A DNA stretch of 64,000 nt from Haloprofundus marisrubri (GCF_001469955.1 NZ_LOPU01000018.1:374001-438000), one strand, 5' to 3'. Positions 9,057-17,731 are shown, numbered from the stretch's first letter. The notes: a model not told the origin generated them from the letters alone. Numbers and translations are program-made.

Positions 9057-9364
9057 TTCTTCTCGAACCCACGAACGAGGAGCGTCAGCGACGAGTGAGT
9101 CTGTGAGAGAGAATGCGACTCTGAGGGATTTGAAGCACGGAACGAGCGAGCGGAGTGAGCGAAGTTCAGGCGGTTCAAATCCCGGTCGGCGCACTCCCTT
9201 CGGTCGCGCGCGGCCCGACCCTCGCAAACCTTCAGTTTGCTCGGTCCCGACGAGGCTGCGTCCCGTCGTCGTTCACCTCGCTTCACTCGGTGAACTCCCG
9301 GCCGGCGCATTCTTCTCGAACCCACGAACGAGGAGCGGATAGACCGGACTTCTCCGACCCGGTT
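9057..9364. repeat. Gene-free stretch with copies of the tRNA-Gly 3' end
   Basis: No coding frame is convincing here. The 22 bases at 9172-9193 repeat the tRNA T-arm/acceptor (9035-9056) with one mismatch. The 42 bases at 9296-9337 repeat exactly 9043-9084, which is the last 14 bases of the tRNA plus 28 bases beyond it. The offset is 253 bases. Between them are the GAGCGAGCGGAGTGAGCGAA-type short repeats common in haloarchaeal spacers. The arrangement resembles leftover attachment sites; this is an inference. Confidence 0.8.
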
Positions 9365-9964
9365 TCAGCCTCGGAGCAACCGCCGGAGGAGTCCGACCAA
9401 CTCGTCCGCCGGTGGCGTTCCACCGTACACCGAAACCGTGTCCACGCCGGCGTAGCCGTGTTCGCCGGAGTCGTCGCGTTCCCAGTAGAGCCAGACGGTA
9501 TCGTCGCCCGTCTCCAGTCCCGTCTCCGCGACCGGGAACGACAGAACGAGGCTCTCCGTCGTCTCCGCCGCCTCACCGTGGCCGGTCGTCGTCTCCGTCA
9601 CCTCACCGTTCTCGGTCGGACGAGCGCCCGCGCCATCGTCGAGCGCAGTTCGAGAGCCGAGTCGGTACGCGACCTCGCGTTCGGTCGGGTCGAACGTCTC
9701 GCGCTCGCCGTCTCCGTTCAGAAACACCGAGCGGTGGACTGCGACCGAGACGTATTCGTGCTCGTTCAGGTCGACGAAGTTGTCATCGTTGCCCGGTTGA
9801 ACGTCGATATCGAGTTCCACCGGAAAGTGCGCCGCGGCGACGCCACTCAGCGCTGGAACGGTCGCGGCCGCCGCTGCGACTGCGGCGCTCGTCTTCAGAA
9901 ATCCGCGGCGGTCGAAACGGCTCGCTACGTTCGCTTTCACTTCTGATTCGTCGTGTCGAGACAT
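9365..9964 (-). CDS. Tat-exported hypothetical protein
   Basis: A 199-residue protein with a textbook twin-arginine signal: DRRGFLKTSAAVAAAAA at about residues 18-34, followed by a small-residue stretch and GVAAAHF. The mature part opens VELDIDVQPGNDDNFVDLNE and continues with VSVAVHRSVFLNGDGERETFDP and later VAYRLGSRTALDDG. This resembles haloarchaeal surface modules of the 'DIDVKPG..N.N...VPVAV...FD' type found in many secreted proteins. It is probably folded in the cytoplasm and exported by Tat; its function is unknown. It stands alone, convergent to no obvious partner. Confidence 0.75.
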   Translation of the reverse strand: MSRHDESEVKANVASRFDRRGFLKTSAAVAAAAATVPALSGVAAAHFPVELDIDVQPGNDDNFVDLNEHEYVSVAVHRSVFLNGDGERETFDPTEREVAYRLGSRTALDDGAGARPTENGEVTETTTGHGEAAETTESLVLSFPVAETGLETGDDTVWLYWERDDSGEHGYAGVDTVSVYGGTPPADELVGLLRRLLRG

Positions 9965-10110
9965 GCTACACCGAAACGTCTCTTCGCCGTCTGAATGGCC
10001 GTTCTGGTCCGATTACCGAAGTTTCGAGAGACTGTCGACTCCGCGGGTGAAGATGCGCCCCCGTCGAAATCGAACGACTGTCGGTATGTCGACTGCGCCG
10101 GTCACGTCTT

Positions 10111-11124
10111 TCAGTTCGTCACGACGAGTTTGCCGACGTGGTCGCCCGCCTGCATCGCGGCGAACGCCTCGCCGGTCGCTTCCAGCGGGTACGTCGCGTG
10201 AATCTCCGGCGAGAGCGACCCGTCGGCGACGAGGCCGACCAACCGTTCGAGGTCCTGTTGGGTTCCCATCGTACTCCCGATGACTCGCTTGTGGCCGAGA
10301 AACAGGTCCGGAATATCGATTTCGGAGCGACCGCCTGCGGTCCGACCGCAGACGACCATTCGTCCGCCGCGACGAAGGAGGTTCAACCCGAGACCGGTGT
10401 ACGGCCCGCCGAGGTGGTTGAGTACCGCATCAGGTGTCCCAATCGCTTCGACGGCCGTGCGAATCTCGTCGGGGTCGGTCCCTTCGACGGCGTAATCGAG
10501 GCCCAACGTCTCTATCTCTTCGAGTTTCGCCGCCGACGAGGACGTGCCGACGGTTCTCGAACCGAGTATCTCCGCCAGTTGGACGCCCGCGACGCCGACC
10601 CCGCCGGTCACACCCGGAACGAACACCAAATCACCGGCTTCGACCTCGGCGCGCCGGAGCATATGATAGGCGGTCATGTAGGCGGTCGGAAGCGCCGCCG
10701 CCGTGGTCGCGTCGACGCCGTCGGGAAGCGCGACGAGTCGGTCTGCGGCGACGACGGCCGACTCCGCGAGTCCACCGTGATACAGCGAGAACTGCTCACA
10801 GAGGTTCTCGGGTCCTTCGCGGCAGAACCGACAGACGCCACAGGTTTCGTTCGGACAGAGAAGCACCCGGTCGCCCGGTTCGATGTCGGTCACGTCGTCG
10901 GCGACGGCGGAGACGACGCCCGCGACGTCGAGGCCGCTGACGAACGGGAGGTCGCCAGTATCGACCATCGCGGAGTCGCCTTCGAGAATCCAGAGGTCGT
11001 GTCGGTTGATAGCGCACGCTTCGACGTCGACGACGGCCTCGCCTCGCCCCGGTTCGGGCGTCGGTTCATCGACGATGCTGACCCCCTCGGGACCGACGAG
11101 TTCGGTGAATGCTGCGCTGCGCAT
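10111..11124 (-). CDS. Zinc-dependent MDR-family alcohol dehydrogenase / quinone oxidoreductase
   Basis: A 337-residue medium-chain dehydrogenase. The GroES-like N terminus has ACAINRHDLWILEGD and GLDVAGVV. A structural zinc lobe is visible as CPNETCGVCRFCREGPENLC around residues 90-110. The nucleotide fold is VPGVTGGVGVAGVQLAEI at about 168-185, and VVCGRTAGG follows. The usual catalytic zinc cysteine at the AxCxxD position is absent (AINRHDLW), so it is closer to quinone oxidoreductase/crotonyl-CoA-type members than to alcohol dehydrogenases. NAD(P)H-dependent reduction is expected; the substrate is unknown. Confidence 0.85.
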   Translation of the reverse strand: MRSAAFTELVGPEGVSIVDEPTPEPGRGEAVVDVEACAINRHDLWILEGDSAMVDTGDLPFVSGLDVAGVVSAVADDVTDIEPGDRVLLCPNETCGVCRFCREGPENLCEQFSLYHGGLAESAVVAADRLVALPDGVDATTAAALPTAYMTAYHMLRRAEVEAGDLVFVPGVTGGVGVAGVQLAEILGSRTVGTSSSAAKLEEIETLGLDYAVEGTDPDEIRTAVEAIGTPDAVLNHLGGPYTGLGLNLLRRGGRMVVCGRTAGGRSEIDIPDLFLGHKRVIGSTMGTQQDLERLVGLVADGSLSPEIHATYPLEATGEAFAAMQAGDHVGKLVVTN

Positions 11125-11242
11125 CGACTGGGTGTTCGGTCGCTGTACCTATAGTCGTACTCCGGTGTCGTCTGCGGAACCGCCGCCGCCCCATCTTGCA
11201 CCGGCCCGAAACGTTCGAGACAGTTATTACTTATCTATCATT

Positions 11243-11250
11243 ATTTATCG
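11243..11250 (+). promoter_or_regulatory. TATA box of the Tm-1-like operon
   Basis: TATTTATC lies about 28 bases before the ATG at 11275, in an unusually AT-rich stretch (11220-11250), in line with a leaderless transcript for the whole three-gene operon. Confidence 0.6.
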
Positions 11251-11274
11251 CTCCTTGCAATACCTTATCACGTC

Positions 11275-12114
11275 ATGTCAAACCGATTCACGCGTGACGA
11301 AGCACTCGACGAACTGCGCGGGACTGTCGACGAGGGCGACGCTATCATCGGCGCGGGCGCTGGCACGGGAATCTCCGCGAAGTTCGCCGAACGCGGCGGC
11401 ATCGACCTGCTCATCATCTACAACTCCGGGCGCTACCGAATGGGTGGCCGGGGGTCGTTAGCCGGCTTGCTGCCGTACGGCGACGCCAACGAAATCGTCG
11501 TCGAGATGGGCCACGAAGTGCTTCCCGTCGTCGAAGAGACGCCGGTGCTCGCCGGCGTCAACGGCACCGACCCGTTCCGCCAGATGGACGTGTTCATCGA
11601 GGACCTGAAGCGCCGCGGTTTCTCCGGCGTCCAGAACTTCCCGACGGTCGGCCTCATCGACGAGGACAGTCAGTTCCGACGGAATCTGGAGGAGACGGGG
11701 ATGGGCTACGACAAGGAAGTCGAGATGATTCGGGAGGCGAGCGAGCAGGAGATGCTCACCTGCCCGTACGTGTTCGACACCGACCAAGCGCGACAGATGG
11801 CAGAGGCCGGTGCCGACGTCGTCGTCGCCCACATGGGGTTGACGACCAGCGGCGACATCGGCGCGGAAACCTCGCTGGACCTCGACACCGCCGCCGACCG
11901 AGTTCAGGCGATTCACGACGCGGCCAAAGACGTGAACGACGACGTCATGGTCATCTGTCACGGCGGCCCGATAGCGTGGCCCGACGACGCGGCGCACGTC
12001 CTCGAAAATACCGAGGGCGTCGTCGGCTTCTTCGGGGCGTCCAGCATCGAACGCCTGCCGACGGAGGAGGCCATCGAGAACCAAGCCCGCGAGTTCAAGG
12101 AGATAGAGCTATGA
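11275..12114 (+). CDS. Phosphoenolpyruvate hydrolase-like TIM-barrel protein
   Basis: A 279-residue protein starting at the ATG at 11275. It has GDAIIGAGAGTGISAKFAE, IIYNSGRYRMGGRGSLAGLL, VLAGVNGTDPF, NFPTVGLIDEDSQFR and VVAHMGLTTSGDIG, which match the PEP-hydrolase/TIM-barrel signal transduction family. In plants and fungi this domain is fused C-terminal to a UPF0261/Tm-1 domain; in prokaryotes the two are neighbours, as here. The stop overlaps the ATG of the cupin gene. The real substrate of the family is unsettled. It is presumably cytoplasmic. Confidence 0.85.
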   Translation: MSNRFTRDEALDELRGTVDEGDAIIGAGAGTGISAKFAERGGIDLLIIYNSGRYRMGGRGSLAGLLPYGDANEIVVEMGHEVLPVVEETPVLAGVNGTDPFRQMDVFIEDLKRRGFSGVQNFPTVGLIDEDSQFRRNLEETGMGYDKEVEMIREASEQEMLTCPYVFDTDQARQMAEAGADVVVAHMGLTTSGDIGAETSLDLDTAADRVQAIHDAAKDVNDDVMVICHGGPIAWPDDAAHVLENTEGVVGFFGASSIERLPTEEAIENQAREFKEIEL

Positions 12115-12584
12115 GCGCCGACGAGCGCTTCGTCTCCCCCGAGGATATCGAGAGCCTCTCGTTCGACTGGGGCGTCCTGAAGTTCCTCAACGCGCCCGAC
12201 GTCACCGGTTCCGAACGCTTCAGCGCCGGCGTCGTCAAACTCGAACCCGGGAAGGGTCACGAGCGTCACACCCACCCCGAGAGCGACGAGATTCTGTACG
12301 TGATTCGCGGCGAGGGTGAGCAGGAACTCGCCGACGAGACGCGGACCATCGAAACTGGCGACCTCGTCTTCGTCCCGGAAGGGGTCGAACACGGCACGGT
12401 CAACACCGGCTGGGAACCGCTGCTGTTGCTCGCCGTCTACGCACCGCCCGGACCGGAAGCGGACCTTCGAGAGCTACCCGACTGTACGGTCGTGCCGCCG
12501 GGCGAACTCCCGTCGTCCATCGATGCGGCGGAGACGGCAGACACAGAGAACGCAGAGGACGTCGGCGGAGGTGAGCCACCATGA
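12111..12584 (+). CDS. Cupin-domain protein of the Tm-1-like operon
   Basis: A 157-residue protein whose ATG at 12111 overlaps the preceding stop (ATGA). The double-stranded beta-helix motif is clear: GKGHERHTHPESDEILYVIRG, then GDLVFVPEGVEHGTVN about 25 residues on. The H-x-H...E and later H supply a cupin metal site. The last 35 residues are an acidic tail. It lies between the TIM-barrel and Tm-1-like genes with overlapping stops on both sides, so it very likely acts with them, perhaps as an isomerase, dioxygenase or ligand sensor. That role is inference. Confidence 0.88.
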   Translation: MSADERFVSPEDIESLSFDWGVLKFLNAPDVTGSERFSAGVVKLEPGKGHERHTHPESDEILYVIRGEGEQELADETRTIETGDLVFVPEGVEHGTVNTGWEPLLLLAVYAPPGPEADLRELPDCTVVPPGELPSSIDAAETADTENAEDVGGGEPP

Positions 12585-13807
12585 GCGTCGTCGTCGTCGG
12601 GACGCTCGACACGAAAGGCGAGGAAATCGCGTTCGCCCGCGACGTTCTCGAAGCACAGGGCGTCGATGTCCACGTCGTCGACGTGGGTGTGATGGGCGAC
12701 CCCGAACTGTCCCCTGACACCGACGCCGGAACGGTCGCCGAGGCCGGCGGCGGCGACCTCCAGTCGCTGCGAGACGCTGGCGACCGAGGCGAAGCGATGG
12801 ACGTGATGGGCCGCGGTGCCGCCGCCGTCGCCGAGCGACTCCACGAAGAAGGGACGTTGGAGGGGATTTTCGGTCTCGGCGGGTCGGGTAACACCTCGGT
12901 GGCGACGACAGCGATGCGCGCGCTCCCCGTCGGCGTCCCGAAACTGATGGTGTCGACGATGGCCTCCGGCGACATCGAACCGTACGTCGGCTTCAAAGAC
13001 ATCACGATGATGTACTCCGTCGCCGACATCGAGGGACTGAACCAACTCTCGCGGCGAATCATCGCAAACGCGGCGCTGGCGATGGCTGGGATGGTCACGA
13101 ACGACGCCGATGTCGACGTCGAAGAGAAACCCACTATCGCCATGACGATGTTCGGTGTCACGACTCCTTGCGTCCAAACGGCGAGGGAGTACCTCGAAGA
13201 CAACGGCTACGAGACCATCGTCTTTCACGCGACCGGGTCGGGCGGCCGGGCGATGGAGAGTCTCGTCCGCGAGGGCGTCGTCGACGGCGTTCTCGACGTG
13301 ACGACGACCGAGTGGGCCGACGAACTCGTCGGCGGCGTGCTCAACGCCGGGCCGGACCGCCTCGATGCCCCCGGTGAGATGGGTATCCCCCACGTTGTCT
13401 CGGTGGGGGCGCTCGACATGGTGAACTTCGGGCCGCCGGATTCGGTCCCCGAGCGCTTCGAGGACCGGACGTTCTACCAACACAACCCGCAGGTGACGCT
13501 GATGCGGACGACGCCGGAAGAGACGGCCGAACTCGGCGAGATTCTAGTCACGAAAGTGAGCGACAACTCGGAACCGGTCGCGGTGTATCTCCCCCTGAAC
13601 GGCGTGTCGATGCTCGACGTCGAAGGCGAGACGTTCTACGACCCCGAGGCCGACGAGGCGCTGTTCGACGCGGTCCGCGAACACCTCGGTTCGAGCGTCG
13701 AACTCGTCGAGATGGACGCCGCTATCAACGACGAGGAGTTCGCACTGGCGCTGGCGCGGAAGATGGACGAGTACATGCGCGGCGAGTCGGCGGGCGAGTC
13801 CGGATAA
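12581..13807 (+). CDS. Tm-1-like ATP-binding domain protein (UPF0261)
   Basis: A 408-residue protein beginning VVVVGTLDTKGEEIAFARDV, the hallmark of the UPF0261 family. Further blocks are FGLGGSGNTSVATTAMRALP, GVPKLMVSTMASGDI and FGVTTPCVQTAREYL. The family includes the N-terminal domain of tomato Tm-1, which inhibits tobamovirus RNA replication and binds ATP. In prokaryotes the cellular role is unknown. The ATG at 12581 overlaps the cupin stop (ATGA). Length and motif order fit the stand-alone prokaryotic form. Confidence 0.88.
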   Translation: MSVVVVGTLDTKGEEIAFARDVLEAQGVDVHVVDVGVMGDPELSPDTDAGTVAEAGGGDLQSLRDAGDRGEAMDVMGRGAAAVAERLHEEGTLEGIFGLGGSGNTSVATTAMRALPVGVPKLMVSTMASGDIEPYVGFKDITMMYSVADIEGLNQLSRRIIANAALAMAGMVTNDADVDVEEKPTIAMTMFGVTTPCVQTAREYLEDNGYETIVFHATGSGGRAMESLVREGVVDGVLDVTTTEWADELVGGVLNAGPDRLDAPGEMGIPHVVSVGALDMVNFGPPDSVPERFEDRTFYQHNPQVTLMRTTPEETAELGEILVTKVSDNSEPVAVYLPLNGVSMLDVEGETFYDPEADEALFDAVREHLGSSVELVEMDAAINDEEFALALARKMDEYMRGESAGESG

Positions 13808-13956
13808 CAGTCAAGCAGGGTCGATGCACCGCGGGGGCAGAGCCCGGTCGGTTCCGGACAATCGGTTATTCGGACAACCGGTTTCTCGCGCGCACACTCG
13901 TCATACCGGACCGTTGCGTACCTTCTCGTCTCTGCGTCGCCTAGCTTTCTCGCTCC

Positions 13957-14271
13957 ATGAACAACAACGGCCAACCCACCTGCGACATCTGTGGCGGTGA
14001 CCTCGCCGAGGAAGACCCCGTCGTCGAACTCCGACTCGGGGAGTTCACCGTCCAACAGCGCTTCTTCTCGGTGTCGCACGAACTCGACGGCGACATCTAC
14101 GACGCGTTCGTCCACCTCTCCTGTATCGACGCGCCGCACGGGGCCGACCGGGGACAGACGCTCCGGCTGATTCTCGACTCCATCGGCGTGCGTGACGTCT
14201 CGCCTCCGCTCTCGAACGCTGATTCGCCGTTCGGTGACCCGGAGCTCCCCGAAGTTCCCGAAAACGACTGA
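13957..14271 (+). CDS. Small protein with a treble-clef-like Cys pair
   Basis: A 104-residue acidic protein starting at the ATG at 13957. It has TCDICGGDLAEEDPVVELRL near the N terminus and FVHLSCIDAP further on. The CxxC pair plus a later H and C could bind one zinc ion. The C terminus is Pro/Glu-rich. I do not recognise the family. It is flanked by gaps and convergent with the next gene. Confidence 0.65.
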   Translation: MNNNGQPTCDICGGDLAEEDPVVELRLGEFTVQQRFFSVSHELDGDIYDAFVHLSCIDAPHGADRGQTLRLILDSIGVRDVSPPLSNADSPFGDPELPEVPEND

Positions 14272-14360
14272 GTGAGAACGCGTGCCGGTAGTGATAGCGT
14301 CGTATCGGCGAAAATAATCGGGGTCGAACGGGTTCGACTCGGCAGAGCCCCGAACTCCGT

Positions 14361-14606
14361 TTACCGCGAGCGTCGCAGACGGACCTGGTCGTCGTCGTAG
14401 GAATCGACGTAGTCGGTTCGCAGTTCGTCGGAGTCGTCGTCGTCCCATCCGAGCAAGTCCTTCACTTTGTCCGTGAGGCCGCCGTCGTCGTCGTTGCGGT
14501 CGACGGTCGCTCGGTCGCCGTTTACGTCGCGTATCGTTCCGACTTCGTTGCCTTCGGCGGTTACGACGCGTTTGTTCCGGTCGTCGTCGGTGAAATCTCG
14601 TACCAT
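14361..14606 (-). CDS. PRC-barrel-like small acidic protein
   Basis: Taken from the ATG at 14606 (MVRDFTDDDRNKRVVTAEG), as the upstream 25 in-frame residues (Cys/Ser-rich) are unlikely to be coding. The 81-residue protein has the pattern RVVTAEGNEVGTIRDVNGDRATV, which resembles the beta-strand core of PRC-barrel domains. It then has a LTDKVKDLLGWDDDD helix and ends VRLRRSR. Related proteins are common in haloarchaea. The role is unknown. Confidence 0.65.
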   Translation of the reverse strand: MVRDFTDDDRNKRVVTAEGNEVGTIRDVNGDRATVDRNDDDGGLTDKVKDLLGWDDDDSDELRTDYVDSYDDDQVRLRRSR

Positions 14607-14699
14607 CGCACGTGGTAAGTCCGCAGCGTCGGGGAGGTAGCTGGTGCTTGTGCATTCAGTGCACACCGAGGCAGTGGTCAACTGCCAACTCCCTCCATC

Positions 14700-14990
14700 T
14701 CACCCGACGTTGATGTGGCCTTCCTCGCGCAACTGGTCGGCGTCCTGCTGGTCGTAGCGCCAGACGATGTCGGCCTTCCCGTTTTCCCAGTCCCACGGGT
14801 CGACGAGAACGACGTCGCCCTCCCGAATCCAGATTCGCTTGCGCATCCGCCCCGGGATGCGTCCCATCCGTTCTTTGCCGTCGTTACAGCGGAGTCTGAC
14901 GCGGCCGTACCCCTGCATGTCCGTCACGAGCGCGAACTGCTCGCCCTCGGCAGGCATCCGGAGGTTCCGCCGCCCGGATTCTTCGCTCAT
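14700..14990 (-). CDS. eif1A: Translation initiation factor aIF1A
   Basis: A 96-residue protein with an S1-like OB fold: [20 protein letters not shown], then [20 protein letters not shown] and [23 protein letters not shown]. This matches archaeal IF1A, which binds the ribosomal A site region of the small subunit and promotes initiator tRNA and mRNA recruitment. The length is normal. An AT-rich CTATTAGC element about 30 bases upstream on the minus strand fits a leaderless promoter. Confidence 0.96.
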   Translation of the reverse strand: MSEESGRRNLRMPAEGEQFALVTDMQGYGRVRLRCNDGKERMGRIPGRMRKRIWIREGDVVLVDPWDWENGKADIVWRYDQQDADQLREEGHINVG

Positions 14991-15115
14991 ACTCGGCAGT
15001 ACTTCGCGAATGTGCTAATAGCTAGCGTGGGGCGTGCCTTCGAATCTATCGCCGCCGACGGTCAGCACGCGCAAACAGCGCGCGTGACGGCGGCATTCGA
15101 GTCGACGAGACGCAC

Positions 15116-15511
15116 TCAGCGGTTCGCTCGTTCGTGGTCGAGCAACCGTCGTTTCAGCGCGAGGCCGTCGTCGCCGCCGGCCGAATACCCGCCGAGCGAG
15201 TCCGCGCCGACGACGCGGTGACACGGCACGACTAACGGAAGCGGATTACGGCCGCAGGCCTGCCCGACGGCGACGGGTGCGGTGTCGAGACTCGCGGCCA
15301 GTTGGCCGTACGTGCGCGTCTCGCCGTACGGTATCTCGGCCATCGCCTCCATCACGGCACCGGTGAACCCGGCCGGACGATGGAGGTCCATCTCGAACGC
15401 CTGTCGCTCGCCGGATTCGTAGTCGGCGACCTGTCTGCGGAGTTCGTCGGGTGAGACAGAAACGGCGGTCTCGTCGAGCGTGAGCGTCGTTCCGAACAGT
15501 GTCACGTCCAT
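15116..15511 (-). CDS. ogt: Methylated-DNA--protein-cysteine methyltransferase
   Basis: A 131-residue alkyltransferase, started at MDVTLFGTTLT rather than ten residues upstream. The C-terminal ATL/AGT domain has IPYGETRTYGQLA, GQACGRNPLPLVVPCHRV (acceptor Cys97) and GGYSAGGDDGLALKRRLLDHE. The enzyme removes O6-alkyl groups from guanine by irreversible transfer to the PCHRV cysteine. The N-terminal domain is short, as in many archaeal forms. Confidence 0.93.
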   Translation of the reverse strand: MDVTLFGTTLTLDETAVSVSPDELRRQVADYESGERQAFEMDLHRPAGFTGAVMEAMAEIPYGETRTYGQLAASLDTAPVAVGQACGRNPLPLVVPCHRVVGADSLGGYSAGGDDGLALKRRLLDHERANR

Positions 15512-15609
15512 AGATGCCACTGATGCGAGCGCCTGTGACAAAACAGATGCGGCCCGAAGCGTTCGAACCTGACCGTCGCTACCGACGACGGCGACGACGG
15601 CTACGACGC

Positions 15610-16908
15610 CTACGACACCGACGAGGAGGGCGACGTACCCGAGAGCGCGTACACCGACCCGCCGAGTGCGGCCACGTAGAGGCTGCCGTCGACGGCGGCG
15701 GGGCTACTCAATACGTTGCCGTCCGTCTCGAAGCGCCAGCGACGTTGCCCGCTGTCGGCGTCGACGGCGTGGACGCTCGAACTCGAACTGCCGACGTAGA
15801 CGGTGTTGCCGACGATAGTCGGACTGCTTCGGACGAACCCGCCGGTCGGGTAGCGCCAGCGTCGCCGGCCGGTCATCACGTCGAGTGCGTACAGACCACC
15901 GTCGTCGCTGCCGACGTAGACGACGCCGTCGGCGACGCTCGGACTGCTCTGGACGCCTCGGCGGGTGACGTGCTGCCAGCGCTGTTCGCCGGTTTCGGCG
16001 TCTATCGCGTAGACGTTGGTGTCGTTGCTCCCGACGAAGACGGTGCCGTCGACGACGGTCGGACTGCTCCGCACGACGTCGTTAGTCTCGAACTGCCACT
16101 GAATCTCCCCGGTGTCGATGTCGAAGGCGTACACCGTCCCCGTCGACCCGCCGACGTAGACGGATTCCCCGTCGACGGCGGGCGTTCCGTCCACGTAACC
16201 CTCGACGCGGGCGACCCACTCTCGGTTACCGGTCGCCGCATCGAGTGCGTACACCGCCCCTCGTGGGTCGACGATGGTCGTCTCCGCGCTGCCGACGTAG
16301 ACGGTGCCGTCGACGACGGTCGGACTGCTCGGCGAGCGACCTTTCGTCGCCCGGCCGAGCGTGTTTATCGTGTCGAACGACCACTGCTCGGTTCCGTCTT
16401 GGGCGTTCAGCGCGTATATCGGCTGTTTGCCCGTCGACGCGCCCGCGTAGACGGTGCCGTCGACGACGGCCGGACTCCGAGCCAGCACCTCTCCGGCCTC
16501 GTGCTGCCACTGGATGTTACCGCTCTCGGCATCTTTCGCGTACACGTTGCCGTCGTTGGCACCGATGTAGACGGTTCCGCTGGTGACGGCCGGGCTCGAC
16601 AGGATACCGCTGACGTCCCGGCCGAGAATCTGTCTCGACCCGGGTGTGAACTGCCAGCGGACGGTTACCCCTTCCGACGGACCGACGCCGTCTATCTGGT
16701 AGCCCGTGTTCGCGGCGTCGCTCTGAAACATCGGCCACGCACCGGGTTGCGGTTGTGTCCCCTGTTGCTGGTCGGTCGAGTCGTCGACCGCGCGTGCGCT
16801 CTCGCGGGCTGCGACGCGCGAAGACCGAGTGAGGGCAACCGGTCCACCGATACCGACCGCACCGCTCGCAGCGAGGAACCGTCGGCGGGATAACTCTGGA
16901 TTCGTCAC
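15610..16908 (-). CDS. Tat-exported PQQ-type beta-propeller repeat protein
   Basis: A 432-residue protein starting at a GTG at 16908. The Tat signal is SRRRFLAASGAVGIGG at residues 6-21. After a GAWPMFQSDAANTGY entry motif it has about seven propeller repeats. Each carries the pattern SSPTVVDGTVYVGS...VYALDAxTGxxxW, typical of PQQ/YWTD-like blades as in BamB and quinoprotein dehydrogenases. No PQQ-ligating or haem motif is obvious, so it may be a scaffold or binding protein outside the cell. The repeats have high nucleotide similarity, which could allow recombination. Confidence 0.88.
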   Translation of the reverse strand: MTNPELSRRRFLAASGAVGIGGPVALTRSSRVAARESARAVDDSTDQQQGTQPQPGAWPMFQSDAANTGYQIDGVGPSEGVTVRWQFTPGSRQILGRDVSGILSSPAVTSGTVYIGANDGNVYAKDAESGNIQWQHEAGEVLARSPAVVDGTVYAGASTGKQPIYALNAQDGTEQWSFDTINTLGRATKGRSPSSPTVVDGTVYVGSAETTIVDPRGAVYALDAATGNREWVARVEGYVDGTPAVDGESVYVGGSTGTVYAFDIDTGEIQWQFETNDVVRSSPTVVDGTVFVGSNDTNVYAIDAETGEQRWQHVTRRGVQSSPSVADGVVYVGSDDGGLYALDVMTGRRRWRYPTGGFVRSSPTIVGNTVYVGSSSSSVHAVDADSGQRRWRFETDGNVLSSPAAVDGSLYVAALGGSVYALSGTSPSSSVS

Positions 16909-17021
16909 AATACGACGACATAGTTCCCCTCAAACTGTAACTGTTTTTTCTGTCGGGAAGGAGTGTACGAAGACGCAGAAATTCCGCGGAGACGGACTGC
17001 AGTGGACGAAAAGACGGACGG

Positions 17022-17255
17022 TCAGCGTCGGAGTCGTTCCGTGACGGTCCCACAACTCAAACACGTCGTAGTTCGGCACGGGACTCGCGCGAACTTCCGG
17101 TTTTCGGGGTTCGTCTGCTGTTCGTCGCTCGTCGAGACGATGCTCACCTCGACTTTGTGTTCCGTCTCACGTCCGCAGTCACCGCATTGCTCCGCCAGCG
17201 TGTAGTCGTCGTCGTTCGGTTCTGTGGGTGCGCTCTGTCTATTTACTTTCTCCAT
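17022..17255 (-). CDS. Putative zinc beta-ribbon micropeptide (DUF7835-like)
   Basis: Taken from the ATG at 17255 (MEKVNRQSAPTEP), giving 77 residues; 11 further residues are in frame upstream. Two knuckles are seen: CGDCGRETEHKVEV and CRTTTCLSCGTVTERL. This is the spacing of a small zinc beta-ribbon. Such haloarchaeal zinc-finger microproteins are widespread; the family name is from memory. It is divergent from tatA and the two share the 17256-17435 spacer. Confidence 0.75.
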   Translation of the reverse strand: MEKVNRQSAPTEPNDDDYTLAEQCGDCGRETEHKVEVSIVSTSDEQQTNPENRKFARVPCRTTTCLSCGTVTERLRR

Positions 17256-17345
17256 CGATATACGGTGTTCCACCAGCACAGCCTCCACTGTGCCATCCGT
17301 ATATCACAGTCGCTCCCCGAAGGGAGAGTGCCTGTGATAACAAGG

Positions 17346-17405
17346 GGTATAAATACGCAATGTGGTTCGTGACTGTCCGTTCTGACGGAGTCACGGTGAG
17401 CTTAT
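17346..17405 (+). promoter_or_regulatory. Promoter region of the first tatA
   Basis: GGTATAAATAC at about 17346-17356 is a strong TATA box but lies about 80 bases before the ATG, implying a leader. A second AT-rich element, GCTTATCTC near 17400, would serve a near-leaderless transcript. Which one is used cannot be told from sequence. Confidence 0.4.
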
Positions 17406-17435
17406 CTCACTGCACAACGTCTGTACCCCTCGAAA

Positions 17436-17726
17436 ATGACGTTCGTACTCTTCGGTGCGTTACCCGGTGGTCCCGAGTTGCTCATCATCCTCCTCATCAT
17501 CGTCCTGCTGTTCGGCGCGAACAAGCTCCCGGAACTCGCCCGGTCGACGGGTCAGGCGATGGGTGAGTTCCAGCGCGGACGCGACGATATCGAGCGGGAA
17601 CTTCGCCAGTCGTCGACCTCGGAGGCCAGAGAGTCCGCTTCCGCCCCGACAACTCCGTCGACCGACGACGATACCGACACCGAATCGGAGACCGAGGCCG
17701 GCGACGAGTCGCGTTCGTCGAACTAA
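17436..17726 (+). CDS. tatA: Sec-independent translocase subunit TatA, copy 1
   Basis: A 96-residue TatA/E protein. After a short extracellular end it has one membrane helix (GPELLIILLIIVLLFGANKL at about residues 11-30). The amphipathic helix beginning PELARSTGQAMGEF follows, then an acidic Ser/Asp/Glu tail. It forms the Tat export pore used by the Tat-dependent proteins seen here, such as those at 9365 and 15610. The membrane and amphipathic part is nearly identical to the copy at 20778, including at the DNA level. Confidence 0.95.
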   Translation: MTFVLFGALPGGPELLIILLIIVLLFGANKLPELARSTGQAMGEFQRGRDDIERELRQSSTSEARESASAPTTPSTDDDTDTESETEAGDESRSSN

Positions 17727-17731
17727 TCGTC

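Noticed and set aside
9172-9193. Possible second tRNA-Gly
   Set aside because: Only the T-arm and acceptor 3' half are present; there is no 5' half, D-arm or anticodon arm.
15610-16500. Tandem DNA repeats in the beta-propeller gene as a separate repeat element
   Set aside because: They are the codons of the propeller blades (VDGTVYVGS), so they follow from the protein and are not an independent element.
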